From Flaccisagitta enflata (lineage: Eukaryota > Chaetognatha > Sagittoidea > Aphragmophora), in NCBI GenBank assembly GCA_965153355.1, contig OZ231127.1, positions 10,292,001 to 10,356,000 on the forward strand: a stretch of DNA of 64,000 nucleotides, in the 5' to 3' direction. The notes under the pieces were generated by a model. The model was given only the letters and a program-made list of their open reading frames with translations, ran no database searches and had not been told where the DNA came from. The position numbers and the translations under genes are program-made. How positions within the stretch are numbered: position 1 is the first letter of the stretch; every line of letters begins with the position of its first letter. Shown in pieces: positions 21,926 to 34,556 of this stretch.

Positions 21926-22647
21926 TCACTTCCACAGCCACCGCCGCAGCCGCCGCTACTCGCATCGCAGCCGCTGGAGTTTTCGTCTCTGCTTCTGCTA
22001 CGGTCATGATTGGTGTTGTTGTTTTCTTTGGCTTTAGTGTTGTTTTCTTTGGCTTTAGTGTTGTTTTCTTTGTCTTTGTTGTTGTTTTCTTTTCCTGGGT
22101 TGTTTTCTCTGGCTCTGTTGTTGCTTTCTTTGTCTTTGTTGTTGTTTTCTTTGGCTTCATTGTTGCTTCCTTTGTCTTTATCATTGTTCTCTCTTGATTT
22201 GTCGCTTTTCTTGACAAACGTTGTTTCCGGGTCATTCTTTTGAAGTGCCTTGACAATGAGTTCGATGACGTCAAAGAGCGCAAGATTCGCAAAGTCAGGT
22301 GATTTCTTGCTTTTATCCCCTTTCTGCCACTGAACATTCATTTTCCCCGTGTGATAAATGTCAAGATGCGCGCCTTGGAATCCCGTGGTTGTTGTAAGGT
22401 CAAACTTTGTCCCATTGTTTAATTCCGATTTTGTCGCACCCATTTCCTCCAGAGAGGCGCAGACTGTTGCAACAGCATCCGAGTCGACGAAGAGGCCTAT
22501 TGGCGCGCAATCAGATTTGTCGATGTTCCATTGGTACACGTAAATCAGACCTTTGCCCAGTTCCTTGACATTCCGGATGAAACGCTTCGCATTTTCATCT
22601 TTCACTTGGCTGTCCTTCAGCTCGACAGGCTTACTGCGTGGCGACAT
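20557..22647 (-). CDS. Jockey-like LINE ORF1: gag-like nucleic-acid-binding protein
   Basis: 696 codons from ATG 22647. The N-terminal part has FIRNVKELGKGLIYVYQWN, which is unfamiliar. It is followed by a Lys/Asn-rich low-complexity stretch (NNKDKE/NTKAKE repeats), then a run of more than 20 glycines at about residues 240-275 encoded by a GGC/GGT array. The C-terminal half has PITLKNRISPE and VMPSGDIRVTGATPHD, then zinc knuckles at about residues 485-550: CFRCQDFHHQHWEC, CVRCSGNHRVKDC and CANCGGCHVANYRGC. This is the usual Jockey ORF1 layout. A Gln-rich segment follows. It probably coats LINE RNA and carries it to the nucleus. The poly-Gly run is unusual and likely length-variable. Confidence 0.9.
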
Positions 22648-23010
22648 TGGTCAAGTTGAACTTCCTCGTACAAGATTCGTTAACTAGAAAAAAGGGGGGG
22701 GGTGAAAGGGGGGACGATTTGGCAGCAAAAAGCGTCTCGTTGCTATTTTGTTTGGATTCTTGCGTCTTGTAATTGAGTACAGACCGTCAGCGGCCTGATT
22801 GACAGGCCGCGTGTAGATTTCCGACCGAGAGCTCTTTTTTCAATGTAGATCAGCCAGACTCGTGTTTCTTGACTCGATTTGGCGTCGAAGGCTTGATGAT
22901 CATTTTTGAAATACTTATCAAATGAAAAGGAGAAAGAAAAAGCTAGAAATACGGACTCTCAATTAAAAATATCGCAAAATTCATTGACAAATGCGACTTG
23001 TCGGTAAGCG
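22648..23010 (-). other. Upstream of LINE ORF1, probable 5' UTR/promoter then flank
   Basis: Contains a C-rich run on the minus strand near 22695 and TCAATTAAAAATATC-type sequence further out. The 5' border of the LINE could not be fixed and no target-site duplication was found. Confidence 0.35.
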
Positions 23011-23017
23011 GTAAATT

Positions 23018-23052
<35 letters not shown>

Positions 23053-23159
23053 GCTGTAGTTACGCTATTTACCCAGGATTCGGCAAAACGCTACTAGGTC
23101 CTCCAAACCTCTGATTTGCATACATGAAGGCCGACTTTGAGAAATGACACTCACACGCA

Positions 23160-23275
23160 GTGGGCGGGGGCAAGGATTTTCATAATTAGTGGGTTTCGCG
23201 ATTTAAAAACAATTCCATCAATCGACAGACTGGACGGACACACCCTCCGATAGAGTCGCGTAGCACGCGACAAAA
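23160..23275 (-). mobile_element. Family-b hairpin element
   Basis: Minus strand: GTTTTTGTCGCGTGCTACGC, hairpin GTCGCG-TGCTA-CGCGAC (23255-23271), then CTCTATCGGAGGGTGTGTCC and a short GTCC tract. The 3' portion (GCCCCCGCCCACTGCG) is diverged. Confidence 0.55.
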
Positions 23276-23607
23276 ACGCGAAAATGACTTTTACGGACAA
23301 AACGCAAAGGGGGCTCATCTGGCACTCTCAGGCAACATTATGGAGAAGGCCTGTCAAGAAAAAAAAAAGAAAGAAAGGAAGAAAAAAAATAGGAAAGCGA
23401 ACGAACGATGAAGTCTATAGAGACGAAAAAGAGAGCGAGAGAGAGAATGGAGAAGGAAAGAAAGAAAAAAAAAGAAAATATTGGAGAAGCGAAATTCAAT
23501 ATGGCGCAAAAAATGGCCTGGAGGCTGACTCACGTAACAAAACGACGAAGTAGGCTCTAGACGCTGACTAAAGGGCGTGGTCGCTGTTGGGTAGCCTTCT
23601 TGTGCGA

Positions 23608-23809
<202 letters not shown>

Positions 23810-23845
23810 AGCACGCGGAAATAGACGGAACTCACGCATGTTAGA

Positions 23846-23977
<132 letters not shown>

Positions 23978-24055
23978 CAGATCCAAGTTTGCTTTTTCCC
24001 TCAATCATGTCCTCTTCGGCATTTTTTGGAATTTTGGATGTCCTCAATATTATTG

Positions 24056-24182
24056 TTAGGTGCGACAAAGCACCTCTATAACTGGCTGTGTCCGTTGGTC
24101 GGTCGGCCGGTTGGTCGGTCGGTCGGTAACGAATTCATTCGATGATCCACACGTCGCACCTATTGGCCTACTTGGCCTTGTT
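24056..24182 (+). mobile_element. 5'-hairpin element (family b), GGTGC subtype
   Basis: Hairpin GGTGC-GACAAA-GCACC (24059-24074), CTCTATAACTGGCTGTGTCC, then GGTCGGTCGG repeats. GTCGCACC at 24153-24160 is the exact complement of GGTGCGAC. Ends ACTTGGCCTTGTT. About 127 bp. Other copies of this subtype: 56734 onward and 54487-54572 (minus strand). Confidence 0.75.
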
Positions 24183-24493
24183 TTTTCATCCTCTTCTTAA
24201 ATTCGCCGCCGGTAAAAAAAGAAAACTACTTTTCGTGTGATACTCGCCTAATATGTACTTAACTACACCAATGCAACGAACAGTTTAGTGTTGTCTTTAT
24301 TGTATCAAAAAAAAAAAAAAGGTGGAACAGAAAAGGAAAGCATAAAATAAATACTAAAATCCTAGAACCCGGAGAAGGATAAGTGTGGTTGGGTCACACA
24401 TCGTTGACACGCATATACGTGTGATCGATCGACAGACAGGCAGACGGATTGTGCCTACGACCGTAACATGTAATGGTCGCGTCACTCGCGTGC

Positions 24494-24610
24494 ATGCAAC
24501 AAGACGAATCAATCAAATTAATCAACCAATCATGCAACAAGACGAATCGATCAAATTAATCAACCAACCATGCAACAAGACAAAACAATCATATAAACTA
24601 ATCAATCAAT
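24494..24610. repeat. 38-bp tandem repeat, 3 copies
   Basis: ATGCAACAAGACGAATC starts at 24494, 24532 and 24570. Unit: ATGCAACAAGACGAATCAAT followed by CAAATTAATCAACCAACC-type sequence. Confidence 0.9.
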
Positions 24611-24624
24611 CGCGCAAAAACACA

Positions 24625-24985
24625 GAAAAACAATCAGAGATTCAATCTACTGTTTGGGTGCCTCAAATAGCAAAAGTTGGGATTATCTTTTTACCCATGT
24701 CTCTTGAAATTGAGAAACTAATTTCATAACTCTTTTTATTTCTATTTTATCAAAAATTCTTTTTTTTTTTCATTTTGAAAAAAAAAACTTTTTTTTTATT
24801 TGCATAATGCAATGAGATAAATCAATAAGCTGATATCTCTCAAAATAGCTACATCTAATTTCTTCTCTTCATTATATTATTAATTGCTTTTTCAAATAAA
24901 CTTTTTTATATTCAATATTTTTACGTTTTAATCTATTCTTAGAAGCATAACAATTTTTAAAGATAAATAATTGCCCTTTTTTGTA
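24625..24985. other. AT-rich, nothing recognised
   Basis: Poly-A/T-rich sequence without genes. Confidence 0.35.
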
Positions 24986-24989
24986 ACAA

Positions 24990-25340
24990 AACTACCAGGG
25001 GTGTATATAATTGAGCGGCTTTTGATTTTATTCCCCCCTGCCTTTGATTTTTTCCCCGCGATGCGTGTTGTCGTGATACAAAATCTATGATTTTCTTCCC
25101 CACAGAGCAATAAAATAGTATATTATAGGTTTTAATAGTGTTAAATTGTGTTGCACTAATAAAATTTTACCTTTTGGTACTACCATAAGTGTTAAATTGT
25201 GTTGTACTAATAAAATTTTACCTTTTGGTACTACCAAAAGTGTTGTCTTCTTTTTTTCAAGCTTTTGATTTTTTTCCCTATCTCCAAACCCTTTTAGTGA
25301 ATGCTCAACTATGAACAGGCCTTAAAACTACACGAGATTT
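24990..25340. repeat. Dispersed repeat, inverted relative of 38590-38890
   Basis: GGGGTGTATATAATTGAGCG, CTTTTGATTTTATTCCCCCC, CTTTGATTTTTTCCCCGCGA, ATCTATGATTTTCTTCCCCA and a 54-bp direct duplication (GTGTTAAATTGTGTTG unit). The same modules occur in reverse complement at 38590-38890, including TAAATTGTGTT and the G/C homopolymers. Confidence 0.65.
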
Positions 25341-26010
25341 TTTTGATTTCTGTGATTTTTCTTGAAATCTTTAGCGCGAAAACAATTATAGAAGAAAAAA
25401 TCAAAACTATACTTCTCCACATCCGGGATACTCCCAACTTACGCTATGCGAAGCACCCAAATGTAGTGTGAGTGTGAATTCCCACTCTGTCCGTCTGTAA
25501 CGCGTTTTGCTTTGACGGACCCAACAGTTATGAAAATCTGCAAAAATAAGGGCTATGAATTTTTGGTCGCTTCAATTCTTTTTAGTCGCTGGCACGCGAC
25601 TATCAAAGTTGAATAACATTAACACAAATCAAAACTAGCCTCAGGAGCTCTTACCGACTATGTTTATCAAGGACCGTTCACGGCGTTCACAACCATCCTT
25701 ACAAAAAGCAAAATCCATTTCAAACCTTACCAAAGAGCTGCTAAATATGAGCGAATCAACCGCAAGAAAAATCCATAATTGTCAGCTAGTTAGGCCATGT
25801 GCTGGTGACAAAAAAGAGCACCAGATTTGTGTGTTGAACTGTGCCCCCACATTTCTCACAATAGTGAGTCACATCTATCTGATCTTTCCATTGTAAAAGG
25901 CTCATAACACCAATTCTTACTAATTGAGAATATTACATATGCTTTATCTGTCATACAGACAGCTTTTTTGGCGTTTACCAGTTTAAACATTACTGGCCCT
26001 GTTCATTAGC
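25341..26010. other. Intergenic with a family-b fragment
   Basis: 25584-25610 reads TTTTTAGTCGCTGGCACGCG, a 5' hairpin start that ends abruptly. Nothing coding is supported. Confidence 0.4.
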
Positions 26011-26625
26011 CCTTTTTGGGCAGCGACCCCAAAGGGCCGATGTCCTGTAGGACACAGGGTGGAATTTCCAGACGTCCGTCCTTCCGTCCCCCCCCCCCCC
26101 CAGGACCATTAAGGACCCAAACCAGCACTCTCAGGCCTGATTTTTGCCCTCCATGCCCTGAAATAAGCCCTGTTAGAACTTGATATAGCTCTCCAGGCTT
26201 CAAATCCACCTGAAATCTGTCCTCCAGGCCTCAAATCTGCCCTCCTGACCTCAAATTTGATCTCCGGACCTGAGATCTGCCTTCAAGGCCTCAAATTAGC
26301 CCTCCAGACCTCAAATTTGCCCTCCAGAGCTTAAATCTTCCCTCATGACCTCAAATCTGCCCCAAGACCTCTTTTCAGCCCTCCAGGCCTCAAATCAGCC
26401 ATCAGTATCTCAGGACGTCTGGAAATTCCCCCGTGTCCTACATGCTACAGGACATTGGCCCTTTGGGGCCGCTGCCCTGCTCTCTTTTCACTTCTTCACT
26501 AGATCACTCCAAGCAGGGCATCGGGTACCGCTGACCATGTGCGATCCTTGGATGACTAGTTATCACTGCCCTGGTCCTGCCCACCCGCATGTGACTTGGG
26601 TATCCGTGTATATATTAGCCTGTAC
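26011..26625 (+). mobile_element. Family-c element: terminal inverted repeats enclosing a minisatellite
   Basis: Left repeat at 26018-26077 (GGGCAGCGACCCCAAAGGGC ... GGAATTTCCAGACGTCC) and right repeat at 26413-26477 (GGACGTCTGGAAATTCC ... CCTTTGGGGCCGCTGCCC) are inverted copies over about 60 bases. Between them runs an irregular array of about 20-bp units such as CCTCCAGACCTCAAATTTGC. After the right repeat comes GGGTACCGCTGACCATGTGC and TTGGATGACTAG, the same tail as in other family-c copies. Confidence 0.75.
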
Positions 26626-27224
26626 CTCAATGACATAAAGCAATAAAATCAACATCCTACGAGCAGATCATGTTGTGGGACTGTCTCAGGCTTCCATTGA
26701 AATCAATATTGGCTTTGAAATTCTACTTTTAGATGGCCGCGCCTTACCTTCTACAAACCCTACCTCTATGGGAAATCCAAAATTTCAAAATTCTCAAATT
26801 CCAATTCTTACTGCAGATTTGGAATCTGCAGAGAAAACTGTCAATTGAAAGTGTTTTCCTTTTTTTGATATTCCAATTAGAAGGTGGTCAAAAATGCTGT
26901 CAAATATCGCGAAACATACCTTTCCTTTTAATTTCTTTGTAAAATCATTGAACTTACCTTCTTTAGAAATCTTTAGCGTGGATTTTGATGATGATCCCAA
27001 AGGAATTTTGAAAAAAGAAAAGCACTTTCAACAGACAGTTTTTCATGCAGATTTCAAATATGCAGTCAAAATTTTGATTTGAGCAATTTAAAATTTTTAG
27101 TTTCCTATTGACCCATGGGTAGTTTAAGGTAAGGCGCGGAAACCAAGATGTAAACTTTTAAAGCTGAAAATGATGACAATAGAAGCCCAAGACACACCAC
27201 GTAATCTGAGGTGAGATTAAAACC
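26626..27224. other. Nothing firmly recognised
   Basis: 26820-27075 contains related inverted segments (TTTGGAATCTGCAGAGAAAA type words against TTTCATGCAGATTTC), hinting at another weak fold-back. No coding sequence. Confidence 0.35.
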
Positions 27225-27530
27225 CGGGGTATACTCGGGTATTTGGGTATGCTCGGGTATTGCTCGGGTATTGCTTGGGTATTGCTCGGGTATTGCTAGG
27301 GTATTACTTGGTTATTGCTTGGGTATGCCCGGGTATGCCCGGGTATTACTTTGGCATTGCTTTGGTATCGCTTAAGAATGCTTGGGTATTTGGGTATGCT
27401 CGGGTATTACTTGGGTATTGCCTGGGTATTGCTCGGTTATTGCTCGGGTATTGCTAGGGTATTGTTAGGGTATTGCTAGGGTATTTCTTGGGTATGCTCG
27501 GGTATGCTCGGGTTTTGCTCGGGTATTAAT
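27225..27530. repeat. GGGTATTGCTC 11-12 bp minisatellite
   Basis: About 25 imperfect units of GGGTATTGCTC, GGGTATTACTT and GGGTATGCTC. Confidence 0.93.
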
Positions 27531-28393
27531 CTCACATTTTTCTATTAAGGATTACCAGGTGAGACAGCTCCACAACATGAAATGGTCGTAGAATTTCGAT
27601 TTTTTTGGTTATAGTCATTTCAGTAGAATCAGTACAGGCTAGTATACATGTATCCCGCCTTATCAATTCTTATTTTGGCAATAATTGAAAATTTGTCAGT
27701 CCTCTGACTAGTCTTATTGGGGAGTTCAATGTATTCAGTCCGTTACTCATGGATCTGGTATAACGAGGTTTCAGAGTAGTTGGATTCATTCATTTCTGAT
27801 CATTCATTCAGACTCAAAAAAGATTCATCTGTATCCTTTTCGTCGTCGAGAGCTCTATTATGAGGTAACGTCTTTTTCCGATATCGTTTCCTGCATGACT
27901 TTTATATAAATTAAGCATTACTGGCCCTGTTCACATGAAATCATCTCTATAAACTAATTTGTTGCCTTTTTTGCCTTTTTGCCTTTTTGCCTTCTACAGA
28001 GCTTGCATGGATGATACGCAAAAAACATTACATACATTCACTTTAGCTTACAATTTTGATTTTTCAAAATATATTTATTGCAAAAAACTAGATGTTATAG
28101 AATTTTCAAATGAAAAGGGGACTCTCATTGGAAGGTAAAATGTCAGTATCATTATACAATTTCAAAAGCAGCGGGCGCTAACTAGAGAAAATATGTTAAT
28201 TTTAAGTTCCAGTAGTTAAATACTTGCTTTGTTTTGTTTTGTTTTTCTTTTAGTTTTATCGTCTTTTTTTTTGTTTGTTTTGTTTTGTTTGTTGTTTGTT
28301 TGTAGCATCCCTTATTTTGGTGAGCGAGATATATTTGATCATGATTTCACTTCCCTATCATGATGTTGGAAAACGAGAAAAATTGAATACATA
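27531..28393. other. Nothing recognised
   Basis: AT-rich; contains a TTGTTTTGTTTG-rich stretch at 28228-28302. No gene. Confidence 0.35.
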
Positions 28394-29328
28394 CAGTATG
28401 ATTTTTTTCAAATGAAACAAAAGATGACGACATGAATCCTAAACCAATTGACATAATCAAATTCTGAAAAAAACACCTGAAAGAGTATGTTTTGGCATTT
28501 ATTCTTGCCAAATTTTAGCATTCGGTCTCAAGTAGTTTAGCTTCAATCTATATTTAGAGTGAAGATATCAATTTCTTTCTGCTCCATTGGAAAAGAAAAA
28601 AAGCGAACACTTTGTTTTGCTAATTTTGGCTTAACTATGGACCTGAACCATAGAAAATCCATGACCATCTTAAAGCTCTCCAAATGCGACGTTGCTGGAA
28701 ATTGTAGTTTTATTTGTTTAGAAATGGCAAAGGTTTGAAGAAAAAAATCACTGATTGAAAAAAATGCTCATTTGGTTTTTTTTCCCAATGAACAATTTTA
28801 GTCTTTCTGTTTTTGTCTAAGATGCAGCTCAGGATTGTCTTAGCTACTTCAAATTTTCTTTAAAATGGCACCAAGAACAAATTTTTAACTCTATGCGTTT
28901 GATTTTTTGTTAGAATAGAGATAACCTATGGAAATCATGTAGTGAATTTCCAAATTTTCAAATTTTCCTTATGCCAATTCTAAACGGATAGAGCTAGGAC
29001 ATCCAGCAAGGTCTCATTTGAAAGATCTTTCGCAGAGCTTTAAAATGGTCATGGATTTTGCTATGTTTTTCTCATTGCTTGGATGTTAAACACTGACGAA
29101 CAAGTAGTTTGCTTTTTTTTTACCATAGTTAAAAAAAGTTATTTTAAATGATTCATAGTTTGACTTCAAAAAGCGATTGAGGCTAAACTACTTGAGACCG
29201 AATGCTGAAATTTGGCATGAGAAAAGGCCAAAACCTACTCTCAGGCGTTTTTTTTCAGAATTAGATTATGTCGATTTATTTAGGATTTATGTCGTCATCT
29301 TTTGTTTTATTTGAAAAAAATCATACTG
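28394..29328. mobile_element. Large TA-flanked palindromic element, 935 bp
   Basis: Both ends read CAGTATGATTTTTTTCAAAT inward and are flanked by TA (28392-28393, 29329-29330). The arms stay alignable for most of the length: GATGACGACAT, TTCTGAAAAAAA, GCATTCGGTCTCAAGTAGTT and AAAATCCATGACCAT on the left each have a reverse-complement partner on the right. The length is nearly the same as the 4839-5776 element, and both contain GAAAGATCTTTC near AAAGCTCT words. No ORF. The CAGT start and TA flank fit Tc1/mariner-type MITEs. Confidence 0.8.
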
Positions 29329-29639
29329 TAGTGAGTGAACGATAGCAATTTCTATAAACAAAAAAATTCCCAGCTGTGCCGTGTTGGTAGTTTACCTAGT
29401 CCTAATATATCAAAGCTTAAAGATGAATGACTTAAAACATGTAGTCCTAGTTTTCAATGAGGATATTAGCCAGAAAAATAACTCAAAACACTGATTTTTA
29501 TCATTATCATTTTCTCCACTTTATTTATATTTTTTCATTTTCTCCACTATATTTATATTTTGGCGATTGTCAAAAAATCTTTCAAAGAATACTAAGACAG
29601 TCCGAGAGAATGACACGAAGACACTAACAGTAAGACAGA

Positions 29640-30491
<852 letters not shown>

Positions 30492-30599
30492 GATTTGTGA
30501 AGCGCATCTTATCTTCAGAAAGATCAGGCAGCATCTCCAATATCCAGAAATCTATTCAACTCGACGACAAAATTCTCCCATTCAATGAGAACTCTCTCT

Positions 30600-31380
<781 letters not shown>

Positions 31381-31402
31381 AATTTGTGAATGAGCGTTTT
31401 TG

Positions 31403-31444
31403 GTGAATGAATGAATGAATGAATAAAAGAATGAATGAATGAAG
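31403..31444. repeat. (GAAT)n microsatellite
   Basis: About 10 GAAT units, ending at the left border of the next fold-back element. Confidence 0.9.
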
Positions 31445-31449
31445 ATGAA

Positions 31450-31942
31450 CAGTCAGTGGACAAAACAAAATAAGTAGAGAGCGCACTCTATTGGCTTTGA
31501 TCCAACCTACTGTTATTAAACAGCAGGCTGTAAACAACAACTGGTTGTGAAAATTACAACTGGTTGTCATCTTACAAAGTCGGCAAAAATCCAACCTTGA
31601 TAGAATAGAACGTGACTAGCATATTCATAATCCTGATGAAATTCTGAGAATTTTGACGTCTTACTTAACACTTTTTATAAGAAATAATCTTTAAACATTG
31701 TATTATAACTTTATCAAACATTGATAAAGAATTTTTATTTACATACAAAAGTATATGTTGTGACATATCAGACTTGAATTATGAATTTGCAGGTTTTGTT
31801 TTATTTGTTGAAAGTTGGATTTTTGCCGACTTTGTAGCATGACAGTCCGCTGTAATTTTTACAAGTTGCTGTTTGGCAACAGTACGTTGGATCAAAGCCA
31901 ACAGAATGAGCACTCTACCTATTTTGTTTTGTCCACTGACTG
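31450..31942. mobile_element. Inverted-repeat element, 493 bp
   Basis: Arms at 31450-31597 and 31798-31942. CAGTCAGTGGACAAAACAAA, TTGGCTTTGATCCAAC and ACAAAGTCGGCAAAAATCCA on the left all recur as reverse complement on the right. The arms are about 80 percent identical with a loop of about 200 bases. The CAGT-type terminus resembles the 28394 element, but TA flanks are not evident. Confidence 0.75.
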
Positions 31943-32157
31943 TGAAGGCATGAAAAGCGATAGGAATGAAGAAATATGTCAGAATCAGCCGTTTTGCGCA
32001 TTTCAAGCGTTTGCGTGACCAACCAACCAACCGACATGACCTCTTAACGAAGTGCGAGGGCGCACTTAAAGATCCTGCAATCTACCCCAATCAAAGGTCT
32101 GTGTCTCAAACGGCTACGAAGCTAGAGCCTAGACGTACTGACTTCAAGTATTGTTTA

Positions 32158-32757
32158 CAGTGCGATGCATAAAAAAAGATACAAGCCAAAGTTTATGTTT
32201 AAGGGACTCAAAATCAACTTTTTTGGGGTTCTTCTTGAGAGCATTGAAAAAACTTAAAAAAACGGAGACATTGCCACCAAGCCCAAAAAGTTTGATCAAT
32301 TTGCTCAGATTCTATGATAAAACAAAGACAAGTTATCAAAATCAGCAATGAAAATTGTGATCTTTTTTTGCTGCCATCAAGAAAGGAATGTTTTTACTTA
32401 AATTAAAATAACTATTAAACAAATAGAGCTACAGATGCCAGATACAACTCAAATGGAAGCTATTTTGAAGGGCTTTCCAAATGTCATGGATTTTTATCAG
32501 TTCAAAGTCAATTAAAAAAACCTAGATATGAGTAAAGTCAATTTTAAGAGTCATTTGAAGATCTTGCATCAATTGACAACACCTAGTTTTCAAATTATGA
32601 TAAAATCTATTCAAATTGATCAAAATGTCTGTGATTGGTGTCAATTACTTCATCTTTTCCAACTCTTTGGATTCCTCATGGAAAAAGTTTTTTATGTGAT
32701 TTTTGAGCATAGAAATCTTGAATATGAAGTTTGTATCTTTTTTTATGCATCGCACTG
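32158..32757. mobile_element. TA-flanked palindromic element, 600 bp
   Basis: Both ends read CAGTGCGATGCATAAAAAAA inward and continue GATACAA; TA lies at 32156-32157 and 32758-32759. The terminal 27 bases are identical in both arms, and weaker matches continue inward (TTTGATCAATTTG, ATTCTATGATAAAA). No ORF. Perfect ends suggest a recent insertion. Confidence 0.8.
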
Positions 32758-32772
32758 TAGCTAATATGAATT

Positions 32773-32967
32773 TTTAGTCGCGTGCTACGCCACTAGTTAT
32801 ACACCACGCTATGTCGGTCCGTCGGTGGTCCCCTCTTTACTTTTTCGGCGTATTTGAGCTTTTTTCAGCATACTGCTCCTGCCCAGATGCCCTGGTGACC
32901 TTCTCCAGCACTGCTCCTGCCCACCCGTATGCGACTAGGGTAGCCGTGTATCCGGCCTTGTTACATA
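32773..32967 (+). mobile_element. Family-b hairpin element
   Basis: TTTTTAGTCGCGTGCTACGC with a one-mismatch stem, then GTCGGTCCGTCGGTGG. GTATGCGACTAGG and CCGTGTATCCGGCCTTGTT form the 3' end. It contains a duplicated CTGCTCCTGCCCA segment. It sits 13 bases after the palindromic element. Confidence 0.65.
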
Positions 32968-33285
32968 GGGAGTGCAAAACTGAAATGGGCTAAGTTTTCA
33001 CTCAAACTCATTCCATAGTTACAGACATTCTAGATTGGCGCCAAATGAAAGAATTTTCGGAGAGCATTTAAATGATTTAATTTGTGTTTTGATTTCTTTT
33101 CTAAGGTTTTTTGAGGCAAAACTAACCGTTTACAAGTGCGTTTTTTTCTTTCCACCTGATACATTTCGCCTGCTCAAATTATCTTATTCTTCATCTCATT
33201 CTTCATAGACTATGAACCGACAAAGCCATTCAAAGAATTGCGGATCCCCAACTAAATAAATTGTCTCATTGCAAATTCCCGCCCC
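32968..33285. other. Nothing recognised
   Basis: No gene or repeat defined. Confidence 0.3.
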
Positions 33286-33296
33286 TTCAGTTGAGA

Positions 33297-33380
33297 TCCT
33301 TCCTCCTTCCTCACCTTCTCTTCCTCCTACCTCACCTCCTCTTCCTCCTCCCTTACCTCCTCTTCCTCCTCTCGATCTTG
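33297..33380. repeat. CCTCACCTCCTCTTCCTCCT 24-bp tandem repeat
   Basis: About 3.5 pyrimidine-rich units. Confidence 0.8.
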
Positions 33381-33431
33381 AAACTCACTTCTCCTACTTC
33401 ATTTCCCTCCGCTTTCTTGGCGTCTCTTTCA

Positions 33432-33545
33432 ACACCTCCTTTTTGGGCAGCGGCCCTAAAGGACCGATGTCCTGTTGCACACAGGGGTAAATTCGATATG
33501 TACGTCCTTCCGTCCATCCGTTTGCACGTCCTTCCCCCCCCCCAT
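33432..33545 (+). mobile_element. 5' end of a family-c element
   Basis: TTTTTGGGCAGCGGCCCTAA, GGACCGATGTCCTG, CACACAGGGG and CGTCCTTCCGTCC match the start of the 26011 and 15003 copies. The minisatellite and 3' end are missing. Confidence 0.55.
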
Positions 33546-34556
33546 ACCCCTAATCCACTTTGGAAAACATCATCAGAGGCAGAGAGGAAAATTCATGAGT
33601 TGTCACGAGTATCTTATGTTGGATCCAAAAACTCCAGAAAACTTTCATCCATAATAGAGCTCTTTTTTAAAACCGGAAGCCAATTCCTTCATTTAATGAT
33701 TCGTTACACACCCTCAGAACCGTTTATTTCATGTTTCAGCTAAACGTCATTTTCAACCTATTTTTCGATTTTTGTCATAATTTCTGAGAGTTCTTTGTCA
33801 AAACATTCTTTCTTCTGCTCAATTGCAAAAGCTAAAATACATCACACCTTAGATTAGAATGTCCGGCGGTCGAGGGTCGGCGACGGTTTACAAGTCTGTC
33901 TTCCATTTATTTCAGTTTGAGTTTAGTGATAAATATTGTTCCACCCGTCACAGTCCTCCTTATTCCAGATGAGTGAGATGATTTGTCTTTGAACACTCTG
34001 CCATTTGAGATTGATGACCCTGTTTTCAAAGTGAAAAAGTGTACGATCCATATCATGGTACTATGCATGTTCAGCAAATCAATAAGCTCTTATTCTTACC
34101 GGCTAGGCGCCTTGTCTCTTTGAACAATCATCGCCACCAGTGAATGCAACTCCCGGTTTTTGAGCCGATACCACTTTAGACACTGCTGCACTGAGCTTTC
34201 GACGGGGAAGCAGTGCCTAACCGATTAACCGCAAGCTTTCTATATTCTACTTGGGCGAATTTCGAATTAATTTCATTTTTTTTCTTTCTAATCAATGCTT
34301 AGTAATCTTGGCATTTTCATCCTTTACAATATTCAAAACTAAATGAGTACTCTTAACAACGGAGTGTGTCCTTTTTTGACTTCTACGCATAGTTAAAGCA
34401 GTATAATTGTCGCGTGATTTCATTCCAAATGACTGGAGCAGAAAAACTTACAGATCAAAAAGACGGTGATCGTAAAACCGCATTATGCAAATTAGGTTCT
34501 TTCTGCTGACCTTAGTTAATTAGATCCGCAGTTCAATTCCTGTTTAGACTAATAAA
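33546..34556. other. Nothing recognised
   Basis: About 1 kb of unique-looking sequence. Frames up to 160 codons near its left side lack recognisable domains. No RNA gene could be supported. Confidence 0.35.

Noticed and set aside
21687-22337. Plus-strand Arg/His and minus-strand Ala/Lys frames across LINE ORF1
   Set aside because: Shadows of the Gly- and Lys-rich part of ORF1.
26018-26477. CRISPR-like array
   Set aside because: Degenerate repeat units without spacers, in an animal genome; a minisatellite between inverted repeats.
27260-27457. 65-codon frame LLGYCLGIARVL
   Set aside because: Translation of the 11-bp minisatellite.
34500-34550. tRNA-like box GTTCAATTCC
   Set aside because: No A box at proper distance and no cloverleaf could be drawn by hand.
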